NCBI RefSeq assembly: GCF_003412465.1 | Contig: NZ_QTJV01000007.1 | Location: forward strand, 186,001-250,000 | Length of the DNA stretch: 64,000 nt | Source of the DNA: Chitinophaga silvisoli | Lineage (GTDB): Bacteria; Bacteroidota; Bacteroidia; Chitinophagales; Chitinophagaceae | Direction: 5' to 3' | Part shown: piece by piece, positions 7,801 through 15,279 of the stretch | Numbering within the stretch: position 1 is the stretch's first letter | Layout: each line of letters opens with the position of its first letter | The notes under the pieces: generated by a model | Seen by the model: only the letters and a program-made list of their open reading frames with translations | Databases searched by the model: none | What the model was told of the DNA's origin: nothing | Made by a program: the position numbers and the translations under genes

Positions 7801-9561
7801 AGCATCATTGTAAAAGCAGCCAACGTAGCACCTATTGCCAATGCCGGTGCCGACCAGACGATCACACTGCCTACTACTACCCTTACCTTAAATGGTACTG
7901 GTTCCAAAGACAGTGACGGCACTATCAAGACTTACAAATGGGTACAGGCTTCCGGTCCTGCTACCGCTACCATCAGCAATACCGCCATCGCATCGCCGGT
8001 CATTACGAATCTTAGCAAAGCAGGTACTTATGTATTTACGCTGACCGTGACGGACGATGACGGTGCTACTGCAACTGATAATATTACGATTACTGTAAAA
8101 GCAGCTACTTCTACCAATGTAGCACCTACTGCCAATGCAGGTACTGATCAGGGCATCCAGCTACCTACCGCTACTGTGACCTTAAACGGTACCGGCTCTA
8201 AAGACAGTGACGGCAGTATCACTGCTTACAAATGGGTGCAAACTTCCGGTCCTGTCACTGCGACTATTAGTAGTGCGACCATCGCTTCGCCGGTGATCAC
8301 CAACCTTACTACAGCAGGTACTTATGTATTCACCCTGACTGTCACTGACAACAGCGGTGCTACTGCAACCGACCAGGTAAACATCACCGTCACCGCTGCT
8401 GCTGTGAATAAAGCACCTACCGCCAATGCCGGCGCTGATCAGACGATTGTACTGCCTACAGCCACTGTGACTTTAAACGGCACCGGTTCTGCTGACAGCG
8501 ATGGCAGCATCAAAGCATACAAATGGGTACAGGCTTCCGGTCCTGTTACCGCTACCCTAAGCAGCGCTACCATCGCTTCCCCGGTAGTAAGCAAACTCAC
8601 TACGGCAGGTAGCTACATCTTTACACTGACAGTAACTGATGATGATGGTGCCACTGCATCTGACCAGGTGACCATCACTGTAAAAGCGGCCACGACTTCA
8701 TCTCCTGCCACCAATAAAGCACCAGTAGCTGCCGCAGGGAGCGATATCACCATCACCATGCCGAAGAACTCTACTACCATAGATGGCTCAGGTTCGGCTG
8801 ACAGCGATGGGTCCATCGTTGCTTACAAGTGGACACAGATCTCAGGTCCGTCCACCGCATCATTGCCAGCTGCTACTGCTGCGAAGACAGACGTTAACCA
8901 GCTTTCTTATGTAGGGACCTATGTCTTCAGACTCACCGTCACCGATGACGATGGTGCCACTGCAACCGATGACATTAATGTGATCGTGAAAGCAGCTGCA
9001 GGCAATACCCTGGTGGCCAATGCGGGTCCGGACCAAACCATCACACTGCCTACTGTTAACACAGTAACACTCACAGGTGCCGGTTCTACTTCCAATAATT
9101 ATATATCCGCTTATAAATGGGAGCTGGTTAGTGGAACTGCCAATGGGGCGACTATCCTGAATACGGCATCTCAAACACCGGTGGTTACATTCACCCTGAC
9201 AGGTACCTATGTGTTCCGTCTCACAGTAACGGATACTTATGGTGCTACCGCCACCGACGAAGTAACAGTGGTAGTCAGTGGCAAGTCTGCCTCAACCGAT
9301 GACAGCGAAGTGACCATCCAGGTATATCCTAATCCTGCCAGTACCTCCCTGAACCTGAAGCTGGTAGTCAAAGAGGCGGCTAATCTTGTGGTGAGAATAT
9401 TCAACAGCAGTGGATATATCAGGGATACTTATTACCTGGGTACCACCAATTCGGTGACGAGGACTTTTGATGTAAGTCGCCTTTCTGCCGGATTGTATAT
9501 TCTTGAAATAACGGATGGTAAGGCCATGAAACTAAGCAGTAAGTTTATAAAAGTGAATTAA
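4834..9561 (+). CDS. Secreted esterase / beta-helix / PKD multidomain protein with T9SS sorting domain
   Basis: 1575 residues, read from a GTG start directly before a clear signal peptide (about 1-29, ending TKAQ). Domain order: an alpha/beta-hydrolase esterase (about 30-268) with Ser148 in GLSAGGYG, Asp205 in CGTND and His237 in GGTHSDDVWD; two PKD-like domains (about 275-455); a right-handed parallel beta-helix (about 463-895) ending in the familiar SPAIDQG...DVGADEY; six further PKD-like domains (about 903-1485); and a Por-type C-terminal sorting domain (about 1490-1575) starting near VYPNPAS. The protein should cross the outer membrane by T9SS and be surface-attached or released. Beta-helices of this kind often bind or cleave polysaccharides, and the esterase could remove acyl groups. 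The substrate is likely the polymer of this locus, but that is inference. Terminated by a strong hairpin shared with the convergent esterase gene. Confidence 0.88.
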   Translation: MKNLPIVRLLICACLSLIASVYPYVTKAQGDQTAISVKLATGQTTGAWLHLPDDYNSTSTSYPLLIFLHGVGEGGTDVNAVLAHGVPKMIANGAKMQYTVNGKLFKFIVVSPQIPNGWASETMVQNVLNDIKSRYRVDASRIYLTGLSAGGYGVLNYIASGTTYSDNLAAIVPVSSAAIDANKFAGLCNVASSKLAVWMLCGTNDSFIGNQRDYIADMKACNPSITPIATEYSGGTHSDDVWDKAYDPNHTYQNPNIYEWMLQYSRNNASSTISAPVAAVASSSLSITLPTNSTALDGSTSTGTISSYTWTQTSGPSTATLSSTSTSKITASNLLAGTYVFKLTVSNSAGSSSQSVTVTVNAATLAAPVAAVAASNIAITLPTNTTTLDGSSSTGTISGYTWAQTSGPATATLSSTSTAKITASNLVAGNYVFTLTVKNATGTSSKTVSVAVSAATGGKTACAGCKFLITPGSDGGAYINGTTLGVQPGDTVCIQSGSYNYIQFFNITGTTARPIVFINCGGQVKIGNGGSYGFVFNNAKYFKVTGTGSTDTYGFRVDGVTKKLNVGLGISKGCTDYEADHFEITGSEVGVMAKVNPDCDAANQYPTFAIRNVKLHDLYIHDVTGEGMYIGNTAPNGETATCNGVSTTLLPPRIYNLKIYNVITANTGWDGIQVASAPENVEIYNNKVSNYGVENKGSQQAGIILGGESNGKVYNNTVIKGTGNGIEVFGTGLSYIYNNILSDCGIDGTSVGQDAIFIDDRPTKQNYKPLQVYVMNNTIINSGRDAIRMQNTNGTDGTGNLFINNLAVKPGSLASRGALAYLTIQSGISYSGSNNLNYPDASTVKFVDAANKNFHLAAGSPAIDQGKDLSTYFKTDIDGNARPQGSAFDVGADEYASGTSANVAPTANAGTDQTITLPTATVTLNGTGSTDSDGTIKTYKWVQTSGPVTVTFSSVTIASPVLTKLTAAGTYVFTLTVTDDDGATASDQVSIIVKAANVAPIANAGADQTITLPTTTLTLNGTGSKDSDGTIKTYKWVQASGPATATISNTAIASPVITNLSKAGTYVFTLTVTDDDGATATDNITITVKAATSTNVAPTANAGTDQGIQLPTATVTLNGTGSKDSDGSITAYKWVQTSGPVTATISSATIASPVITNLTTAGTYVFTLTVTDNSGATATDQVNITVTAAAVNKAPTANAGADQTIVLPTATVTLNGTGSADSDGSIKAYKWVQASGPVTATLSSATIASPVVSKLTTAGSYIFTLTVTDDDGATASDQVTITVKAATTSSPATNKAPVAAAGSDITITMPKNSTTIDGSGSADSDGSIVAYKWTQISGPSTASLPAATAAKTDVNQLSYVGTYVFRLTVTDDDGATATDDINVIVKAAAGNTLVANAGPDQTITLPTVNTVTLTGAGSTSNNYISAYKWELVSGTANGATILNTASQTPVVTFTLTGTYVFRLTVTDTYGATATDEVTVVVSGKSASTDDSEVTIQVYPNPASTSLNLKLVVKEAANLVVRIFNSSGYIRDTYYLGTTNSVTRTFDVSRLSAGLYILEITDGKAMKLSSKFIKVN
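7540..9290 (+). repeat. Six tandem PKD-domain coding repeats
   Basis: Units of roughly 280-300 bases each encode a PKD-like domain: a start near APTANAGTDQ, a middle TYKWVQTSGP, and an end YVFTLTVTDDDGATA. The first four are very similar at the DNA level and the last two have diverged. Such a block can expand or contract by recombination. Confidence 0.85.
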
Positions 9562-9566
9562 AGAGA

Positions 9567-9600
9567 AAAGGCCTGCGGTAGATGCCGCAGGCCTTTTTTT
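9567..9600. terminator. Bidirectional terminator between convergent esterase genes
   Basis: AAAGGCCTGCGG pairs with CCGCAGGCCTTT around a short TAGATG loop. A T7 tail follows on the plus strand and a T-rich tract on the minus strand. Confidence 0.88.
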
Positions 9601-9601
9601 A

Positions 9602-10390
9602 TTACTTCCTGTATTGTAACATCCATTCGTAAATATTCATACCATACTGCCTGTTCTTCGTATCATACAGCGCTTTCCATGTATGATGTGCAAACCCTTC
9701 CACAATGGTGAGTTTGGCCAGGTTCGGCTTATATGTATTTGTACTGTCTTTGTACCGCTCACACTCTTCCAGGAAATGCGGTTCATCTGTACCGGCCAGG
9801 TACCAGGTCGGAATATTGGCATCAGCTACCAGTTTAAACCGTTTCATGTTTTCCACATCAATAGTTGCTACTGACATGGGTACCGCCGCCGTTATGCGGT
9901 TGGATAATGCCGCATTGTCCGTCATCGCCATCACAGTTGCCCAGCCTCCCGCACTATAACCGGTGAAGTAGACCCTGGACTTGTCTATACGATACCGCTT
10001 TTCCACATCGTCCAGCAGCCGTTTGATTTCTGCTGGTTTCAGGCCCCAGCTGGGGGCCTGGGGTGCTACAACAATGAATTTATACAGTTTACCATCAACG
10101 GGATTTACAGCTTCTATTTTCTCGCCATTATTGATCCAGTAAGGAATGCCCTCCAGGTATAACTTTGACAGATCATGCCCCGATTTGCTTTTGCCATGCA
10201 GGAAAACGATCAGGGGGTATTCTTTTTTCGATTTGGTATAATCATCGGGGAGTTGCAGCAGTGCGCCTACTTTACTCCATGGATTAACAGGAATCAAAAT
10301 ACTATCCATATGATGTTGACCATATGTGTTCACTGTTTGCATGCACATTACGAACAAGAATGCAACAATTGTAGTGGTACTTTTTACCAT
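9602..10390 (-). CDS. Secreted alpha/beta-hydrolase esterase (PHB-depolymerase/carboxylesterase-like)
   Basis: 262 residues with a signal peptide (about 1-25, ending NTYGQ). A single hydrolase domain follows: FLHGKSKSG (oxyanion region), nucleophile Ser146 in GYSAGGW, an acidic residue in AGTDEPHFLEE, and the catalytic His in GFAHHTWKALYD. It closely parallels the N-terminal domain of the convergent 1575-aa protein in motif order and even in its end (IYEWMLQYRK), so the two are paralogs. It has no sorting domain and probably acts in the periplasm. It is the last gene of the leftward EPS block, 36 bases after the TolC-like gene. Deacylation of the polysaccharide is the inferred job; the exact ester is unknown. 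Confidence 0.82.
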   Translation of the reverse strand: MVKSTTTIVAFLFVMCMQTVNTYGQHHMDSILIPVNPWSKVGALLQLPDDYTKSKKEYPLIVFLHGKSKSGHDLSKLYLEGIPYWINNGEKIEAVNPVDGKLYKFIVVAPQAPSWGLKPAEIKRLLDDVEKRYRIDKSRVYFTGYSAGGWATVMAMTDNAALSNRITAAVPMSVATIDVENMKRFKLVADANIPTWYLAGTDEPHFLEECERYKDSTNTYKPNLAKLTIVEGFAHHTWKALYDTKNRQYGMNIYEWMLQYRK

Positions 10391-10426
10391 GACAAATAAT
10401 TAAAATTAATAAATGGGTCCAGGTAA

Positions 10427-11137
10427 CTACTGGGCAATCACAGTCTCCAGCTTAACGCCGATCAGCTCTTCGATTTCCAGTTTTATATTCGCCAGGTCTC
10501 TTTCCAGGTTCAGCTTCTTGGTTCTGTCATTGTTGTACAACTGAGAAGCAGAAGAATAAGCATCGTAGGAAATACTACCAGCTGCCAGTTTGCTTTCTGC
10601 CTGGGTGAATGCAGCAAAATCATCTTCGGTAATTTCGTTTTGCATCGTCAGCAGTTGCTTGGTCATCAGGTAATCATGATATTTTGACAATACCATCGCC
10701 TTGATCTGTCTTTTAGCAGATTCTTCCTGTGCCGTCGCAATGTTTACATTGGCGCGGGCTACCTTTACATCGGAACCTTTACCCACCAGGGAACCCAATG
10801 GTACGTTGATCCCTACGTTCCAGAGAGGATAATAAACCTGTGCACGATAGTCGCCGGAGTTTTTGTAGCGACCTGTAGTCACATCATTGATGTTTGCACT
10901 TGCGGTTACATAATTCAGCCAGTTACCCTTTGCTTTGTTGAGCTCATAGCCGGCTCTTTGTCTTTCGTATACTCTGACTTTCAGGTCGGGATTCTCGTAA
11001 GCGAGTTGTACCAGTTTCTCCTGGATGTCTTCGGCAGATACATCTTTGGACGGTGCAGACGGTAATGTTTTGTTCTGTGCGCTCACTGTGAGGGCAGTAG
11101 CGAGGAAAATTAAGATAATGCTGATGTGCTGTTTCAT
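10427..11137 (-). CDS. Half-size TolC-family outer-membrane protein
   Basis: 236 residues with a signal peptide (ends TVSAQ). The rest looks like one outer-membrane-efflux repeat. A YENPDLKVRVYERQRAGYELNKAKGNW-type helix is followed by a short beta portion (YYPLWNVGINVPLGSL) and a long helix pair with regular heptads to the end. TolC proteins normally have two such repeats in 400-450 residues, so this is about half a protomer. Its ATG overlaps the stop of the polymerase gene by four bases (ATGA), which suggests translational coupling and a role in export of the same polysaccharide. It could take the place of a Wza-type exporter, which I cannot find in the window. Function beyond the family is unknown. 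Confidence 0.72.
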   Translation of the reverse strand: MKQHISIILIFLATALTVSAQNKTLPSAPSKDVSAEDIQEKLVQLAYENPDLKVRVYERQRAGYELNKAKGNWLNYVTASANINDVTTGRYKNSGDYRAQVYYPLWNVGINVPLGSLVGKGSDVKVARANVNIATAQEESAKRQIKAMVLSKYHDYLMTKQLLTMQNEITEDDFAAFTQAESKLAAGSISYDAYSSASQLYNNDRTKKLNLERDLANIKLEIEELIGVKLETVIAQ

Positions 11138-12627
11138 GTTGTTATAGTTTTTGCTTGGTCTGAATGTTTATGAGAAGGTGTTTCGAAATCTTTCATTTTA
11201 ACGATAATGGCCATGGAGCTATAAAAGAAAAATGCTCCCGGGATCTGCCCGATGGCCACCTGGGCATAATGCGCCACGATATAGGCGTATAAACCCGTCA
11301 CAATCGCCACATAAAGTGCCCGGACATCTTTCGTCTGCGCCCGGTAATATCCTTTTACGCCTACCAGGAGGGTCACAAAGAAGAGCGACATAGTGATTAT
11401 TAGCCCGATCCAGCCCGTTTCAAGGGCAGTACGGAGGTAACCACTGTCCGGCGGGAAACCGGCCAAAGGATGGCCCGGATTGTACTGAATACCCAATACC
11501 CCGGATGTAGCCACGCCACCCCCTATAGGATGCCGCCAGATGTAAGGCTGGATATTATGCCTGTTCTCATCCCTTACGTTCATAGATTCGTCATCTTTGA
11601 GGTGGAAGGAGGTACGTATACGGTTCACGGTATTATTGCCGGAAAAAGGGCCGAACATGAGTACCACGATGAACATGAGGAAGCCGGCCATGAACAGGAG
11701 TGTGCGCCTGTTGGTGATCGTCATCAGGATGTAAATAGCCAGGCCCGCAGGTATCATGAAGTAGGCCGTACGGGTACCTGAAAATGCCATCCCCAATGCC
11801 ATGATGATAATGCCCACTATCAGCCAGTTGCGCTGCTTCGCTTTCTGTGTGTTCATTGCCAGTACTATGGCAAAGACAATACTACAGGCCATCAGGATAC
11901 CATACGCAGTAGGGTCGGAGAGGAAGGAGAACTTCCTGATATCTCCCCCCTGGAAGTATAGCCTGTAGCGTACCGGGTCGCTCACTACCCAGTGCTCCTC
12001 GAATCCCAGCAATCCAAACCATTGCTGGAAGCAGCCATAGGCACCTGCCAGCACAGAAAGGAAGAGCCAGAGTTTCATATAATCCTTTACATCTTTCACA
12101 CTGTTGAATGTAAACAGGCCAACGAAGTAGATCATGACGAAGTTGATAAACTTACGTACCGTGAAGATCCAGCCGGCTACCGAATACATAGAAGGATTGA
12201 ACAGTTCTATGAGCAGGAATCCCAGGTACATGATGTACATGTAGGAAACGGGATTCTTCATATACTGCCAGATGCGTTGTTTATGAATCGTCCTTCTGTA
12301 ATAAGCACCGATAAATGTCACCGCCGTCAGCACATCCACTGCCACCCCCATCGGGATCGCATCGTCACTCATACGCTTGATGTAGAACATAAAGAAGCCT
12401 ACTATCGTCGTAATCACAAATCCAAGCCGGGTATTGAACAGGCAGATAAAAGTAATCATGCCGCCTACCAGGCCTGCTGCAATGATCAGACCTATGCGGT
12501 AATCCTTGTAGCCGACCAGCAGACTGATGCCCAGGGCCACTACCAACACGGCAGCGAAAGCCAGGGGAGCATCCAGTACACTGGATCCTCTCAAAGGAGC
12601 TGTTCTGCTGATGATTGATTGTCGCAT
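11134..12627 (-). CDS. O-antigen ligase/polymerase-like (Wzy) membrane protein
   Basis: 497 residues with about ten to twelve hydrophobic segments. A large periplasmic loop late in the protein contains HPIGGGVATSGVLG and then FPPDSGYLRTALETGWIGL, the typical Wzy_C/O-antigen-ligase pattern. Such proteins join lipid-linked repeat units into a chain on the periplasmic side of the inner membrane. It sits four bases after a 34-aa membrane peptide gene and overlaps the TolC-like gene by four bases, so all are probably co-translated. Polymerase rather than ligase is favoured because flippase and chain-length genes lie in the same run. Confidence 0.85.
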   Translation of the reverse strand: MRQSIISRTAPLRGSSVLDAPLAFAAVLVVALGISLLVGYKDYRIGLIIAAGLVGGMITFICLFNTRLGFVITTIVGFFMFYIKRMSDDAIPMGVAVDVLTAVTFIGAYYRRTIHKQRIWQYMKNPVSYMYIMYLGFLLIELFNPSMYSVAGWIFTVRKFINFVMIYFVGLFTFNSVKDVKDYMKLWLFLSVLAGAYGCFQQWFGLLGFEEHWVVSDPVRYRLYFQGGDIRKFSFLSDPTAYGILMACSIVFAIVLAMNTQKAKQRNWLIVGIIIMALGMAFSGTRTAYFMIPAGLAIYILMTITNRRTLLFMAGFLMFIVVLMFGPFSGNNTVNRIRTSFHLKDDESMNVRDENRHNIQPYIWRHPIGGGVATSGVLGIQYNPGHPLAGFPPDSGYLRTALETGWIGLIITMSLFFVTLLVGVKGYYRAQTKDVRALYVAIVTGLYAYIVAHYAQVAIGQIPGAFFFYSSMAIIVKMKDFETPSHKHSDQAKTITT

Positions 12628-12631
12628 ATGT

Positions 12632-12736
12632 TTAGAAGAATAAAACTTTTAAAGTCAGGATGATCAAAGTGAAGGCAATGAACATCGTTACGGTGATCTC
12701 TAATAAGCGATCGTCTGAAAACCTGTTATCTTTCAT
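12632..12736 (-). CDS. 34-aa single-pass membrane peptide (small gene)
   Basis: Translated directly from the minus strand: a charged N-terminus (MKDNRFSDDRLLE) followed by one hydrophobic segment (about residues 14-34) ending KVLFF. Its ATG overlaps the stop of the upstream glycosyltransferase by four bases (ATGA), and its TAA lies four bases before the polymerase ATG. The space between those genes is thus exactly filled. The ATGA coupling seen elsewhere in this operon is strong evidence that it is translated. I recognise no family. A small subunit of the polymerase or glycosyltransferase in the inner membrane is a reasonable guess. It is too short for most gene callers. Confidence 0.72.
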   Translation of the reverse strand: MKDNRFSDDRLLEITVTMFIAFTLIILTLKVLFF

Positions 12737-13926
12737 GCCTCTACGTTTTGAGTTTGTTCCAGATATGCCCCCATTAACTGTATACACTGTTCCCAGGTAT
12801 GTGATAATGCAAAGGCTTTCCTTGCATCCTGCAGGTAAGTATTATTTCCTTCCTGCAGGGCGGTATTGATCTGCGTGATGTAATCAGCCTGTTTGCCGCA
12901 GAGATATACATACGGCGCAAACATGCGCATAGCGACTGTATCAGTGGCTACCACCGGTTTCCCCAGTGCCAGGTACTCGTCTATCTTGCGTGGATAGTTG
13001 CCTATCGTCATCCCGTTTAACACCTGCGGATTGATGCACACATCAAAACTGCTGATCCAGGCAGGTAGTTCTTCCGCAGGGCGGTTACCTGTGAAGTGCA
13101 CGTTCCTGAGCTGATGCAGTACACTGCCATGAAAGGCTTCATCCTCCGGACCTACCAGTACCAGGGTCCAGTCGGGACGCTGGGTGGCAATCATCTCCAG
13201 CAGGGGCAGATCGAGCCGGGAGGTAATGAGTGCGCCTACATAGCCGATCACCGGACTTTTGAATTGCTGTACTGCCGGCAATTCTGCTTTCAGCCAGCTG
13301 AAATCACAACCCTGCCCGATGTCAAAAGAAGCCTTATTATACTTTGCACCATATTCTGCCAGGTAAGCTGAATTAGCTGCTACCATCGTTGCTTTCTGCA
13401 TCAGCTGTGGTTCCAGCCGTACCCCATGCTTTTTGAAATAAGGCTGAGTGGTCAGGTGATCCCTGATATAATAAATGGTCTCCTGTACACCTTCCAGCAA
13501 TTCAGGCAGGTATTGTGCACGGAAAAAATCATTGTCAATGAACAGGAGTACATTGCTGAATCCCAGGCGCTTTGCAGCCTGGTTGATTTCGCGGGCCAGT
13601 CTTTTATTGTTGACCAGGTTGATCCTGTCAAAGAGTACCGGCATAGGAATCCAGTTGATAGATTCCAGGACCGTGCGTGGGTCGAGTGTCCAGAGTGAAG
13701 CTGAAACAGGTTTCAGATCATTGGTATCGCCACGCAGGCTCGCTTTCCGGGCCAGCACCTTCTCATCGTCGGAAGAGCGGATGGCAGAGATCCTGTCCAG
13801 CGCCCGGTTTACGTACAGTACCCGGTTGTATTGCGACAGCTCCTGCGCCATGTTCTTACAGTTACTCCCAATGCGGATGTCCCAGGGCTGTAAGCCAACT
13901 ATTATGATGTCCCTGTTCCTGATCAT
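12733..13926 (-). CDS. Glycosyltransferase (GT1/GT4-like, TuaH type)
   Basis: About 397 residues of GT-B type. The N-terminal segment is DIIIVGLQPWDIRIGSNC followed by NRVLYVNRALDR, a start common to transferases next to Bacteroidota polysaccharide exporters. The C-terminal half has VIGYVGALITSRLDLPL, LVLVGPEDE and the nucleotide-sugar segment KIDEYLALGKPVVATD. Cytosolic transfer of a sugar to the lipid-linked repeat unit is expected. The frame is open four codons further (13938), but the ATG at 13926 makes an ATGA overlap with the flippase stop and matches the conserved start, so it is preferred. Donor and acceptor sugars cannot be read from the sequence. Confidence 0.84.
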   Translation of the reverse strand: MIRNRDIIIVGLQPWDIRIGSNCKNMAQELSQYNRVLYVNRALDRISAIRSSDDEKVLARKASLRGDTNDLKPVSASLWTLDPRTVLESINWIPMPVLFDRINLVNNKRLAREINQAAKRLGFSNVLLFIDNDFFRAQYLPELLEGVQETIYYIRDHLTTQPYFKKHGVRLEPQLMQKATMVAANSAYLAEYGAKYNKASFDIGQGCDFSWLKAELPAVQQFKSPVIGYVGALITSRLDLPLLEMIATQRPDWTLVLVGPEDEAFHGSVLHQLRNVHFTGNRPAEELPAWISSFDVCINPQVLNGMTIGNYPRKIDEYLALGKPVVATDTVAMRMFAPYVYLCGKQADYITQINTALQEGNNTYLQDARKAFALSHTWEQCIQLMGAYLEQTQNVEA

Positions 13927-15272
13927 CTGGCTTTCCATTTAAGTAAATAACGTTGCTGTACCACGGAAATAGCTTCCGGGTAAAATTGCAGCATATATTT
14001 AACCACATTGAGCAAGCTGGTTTTGAGCTTACGGTGCAGGATGGTCTGCGTAATAATAAAGCAGATCCCGTATGAGGTCATCGTCCCATAAGCAGCGCCC
14101 ATCAATCCCATCTGACGGGTATAGAACATGCAGATGAAGATATTACAGATAGCCGTTACAGTGATTACATAGAAATTCAATTTGGGCAGGCCTATTGAAT
14201 CCATAATAGTGCCAAACTGCTTGATGAATGGCAGAAACAGGCCATAAAATATTGTTACCTGCAATATAGGTACTGCTTCCATATACCCCTGGCCGGCTAT
14301 GATACCAATCACCAGCTTAGGCAGCAATACGATGGCAAGACTGGCTGGTACTGCGATAGCGAGGATCGTACCCACCGCTCTTTCGTAATAGTACTTCACC
14401 ATTACCAGGTTACCGTCTTCCATCATCTTCGCTGTTTTGGGAAAAAGAATATCTCCCAGGACCTGGCTGGGTACGTCTACGAGATTGGATATACGCAGAC
14501 ATACATTGTACAATGCCACAGATGGGGTACCTAAAAAGGAAGAGATAATAAACGAATCTGTATTGCGGAACAGGGAGGAACTCACATTTGTTCCAAACAC
14601 CCATCTGCCAAATGTCCACAGGCGGCTAAACCACTCCCTGTGATATTTAATCTGGCGGCTCAGGAAGCTCCTTGCGAAGTAACCGGATACGATGGTACCC
14701 GCTACCAGCCCGGCATCGAAATAAAGGATCAGGTGAGTGAGAGAGATCCCGTGGGTAAATACTAAATGGGCTACAATCAGCAAGAAACTGGTACCCTGGC
14801 GGCTCAGGTAGCCCCAGAAAATGCCCCTGAAATCAGCATTGGCATTCTGCACCCACTCAAAATGTGAGAAGGGAATTAACAATACCAAACCTGGCAGGAA
14901 CAGGTACATCACCATGGCTAGTGGTGGTGCCTGCAGCACCTTGCTCACAGGAATGATAAAGGCTGCAATCAGGATCCCGATCAGACCTGTGATTACAATA
15001 TTGAGGTATAAAGCAGCGGACTGTATGTGGGGATGTTCTTCAGCAGCATGACCATTGATGTATTTGATCACGGCGTTCTTAATCAGACTTTGTCTTACAA
15101 TCTCAATAATACCGGTATATACGAGAAAGAGGTTCCATACGCCCATGTCGGACTTCGTCAGTGAGCGGGTTAAAACCAGCACACTGCCAATCCCGAACAG
15201 GAGTACAGCAATTTTCTGTAATCCGCTGTAGATGCCGGATTTCAGCCAGTAGGTGTATTTTGGGTCGCTCAT
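13923..15272 (-). CDS. Wzx-like polysaccharide flippase (MOP superfamily)
   Basis: 449 residues with about twelve to fourteen membrane segments spread along its whole length. Typical features are the N-terminal KSGIYSGLQKIAVLLFGIGS, the RSLTKSDMGVWNLFL segment and a central FGTNVSSSLFRNTDSFIIS. Such proteins move undecaprenyl-linked repeat units from the cytosolic to the periplasmic face of the inner membrane. It lies seven bases downstream of an acyltransferase gene and overlaps the following glycosyltransferase by four bases. With the polymerase and the Wzz-like gene it completes a Wzx/Wzy pathway. Confidence 0.88.
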   Translation of the reverse strand: MSDPKYTYWLKSGIYSGLQKIAVLLFGIGSVLVLTRSLTKSDMGVWNLFLVYTGIIEIVRQSLIKNAVIKYINGHAAEEHPHIQSAALYLNIVITGLIGILIAAFIIPVSKVLQAPPLAMVMYLFLPGLVLLIPFSHFEWVQNANADFRGIFWGYLSRQGTSFLLIVAHLVFTHGISLTHLILYFDAGLVAGTIVSGYFARSFLSRQIKYHREWFSRLWTFGRWVFGTNVSSSLFRNTDSFIISSFLGTPSVALYNVCLRISNLVDVPSQVLGDILFPKTAKMMEDGNLVMVKYYYERAVGTILAIAVPASLAIVLLPKLVIGIIAGQGYMEAVPILQVTIFYGLFLPFIKQFGTIMDSIGLPKLNFYVITVTAICNIFICMFYTRQMGLMGAAYGTMTSYGICFIITQTILHRKLKTSLLNVVKYMLQFYPEAISVVQQRYLLKWKAR

Positions 15273-15279
15273 TTTTGTT

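Noticed and set aside
7540..9290. Regular repeats as a CRISPR array
   Set aside because: Units of about 290 bases in one open frame that encode PKD domains; no short repeats with unique spacers.
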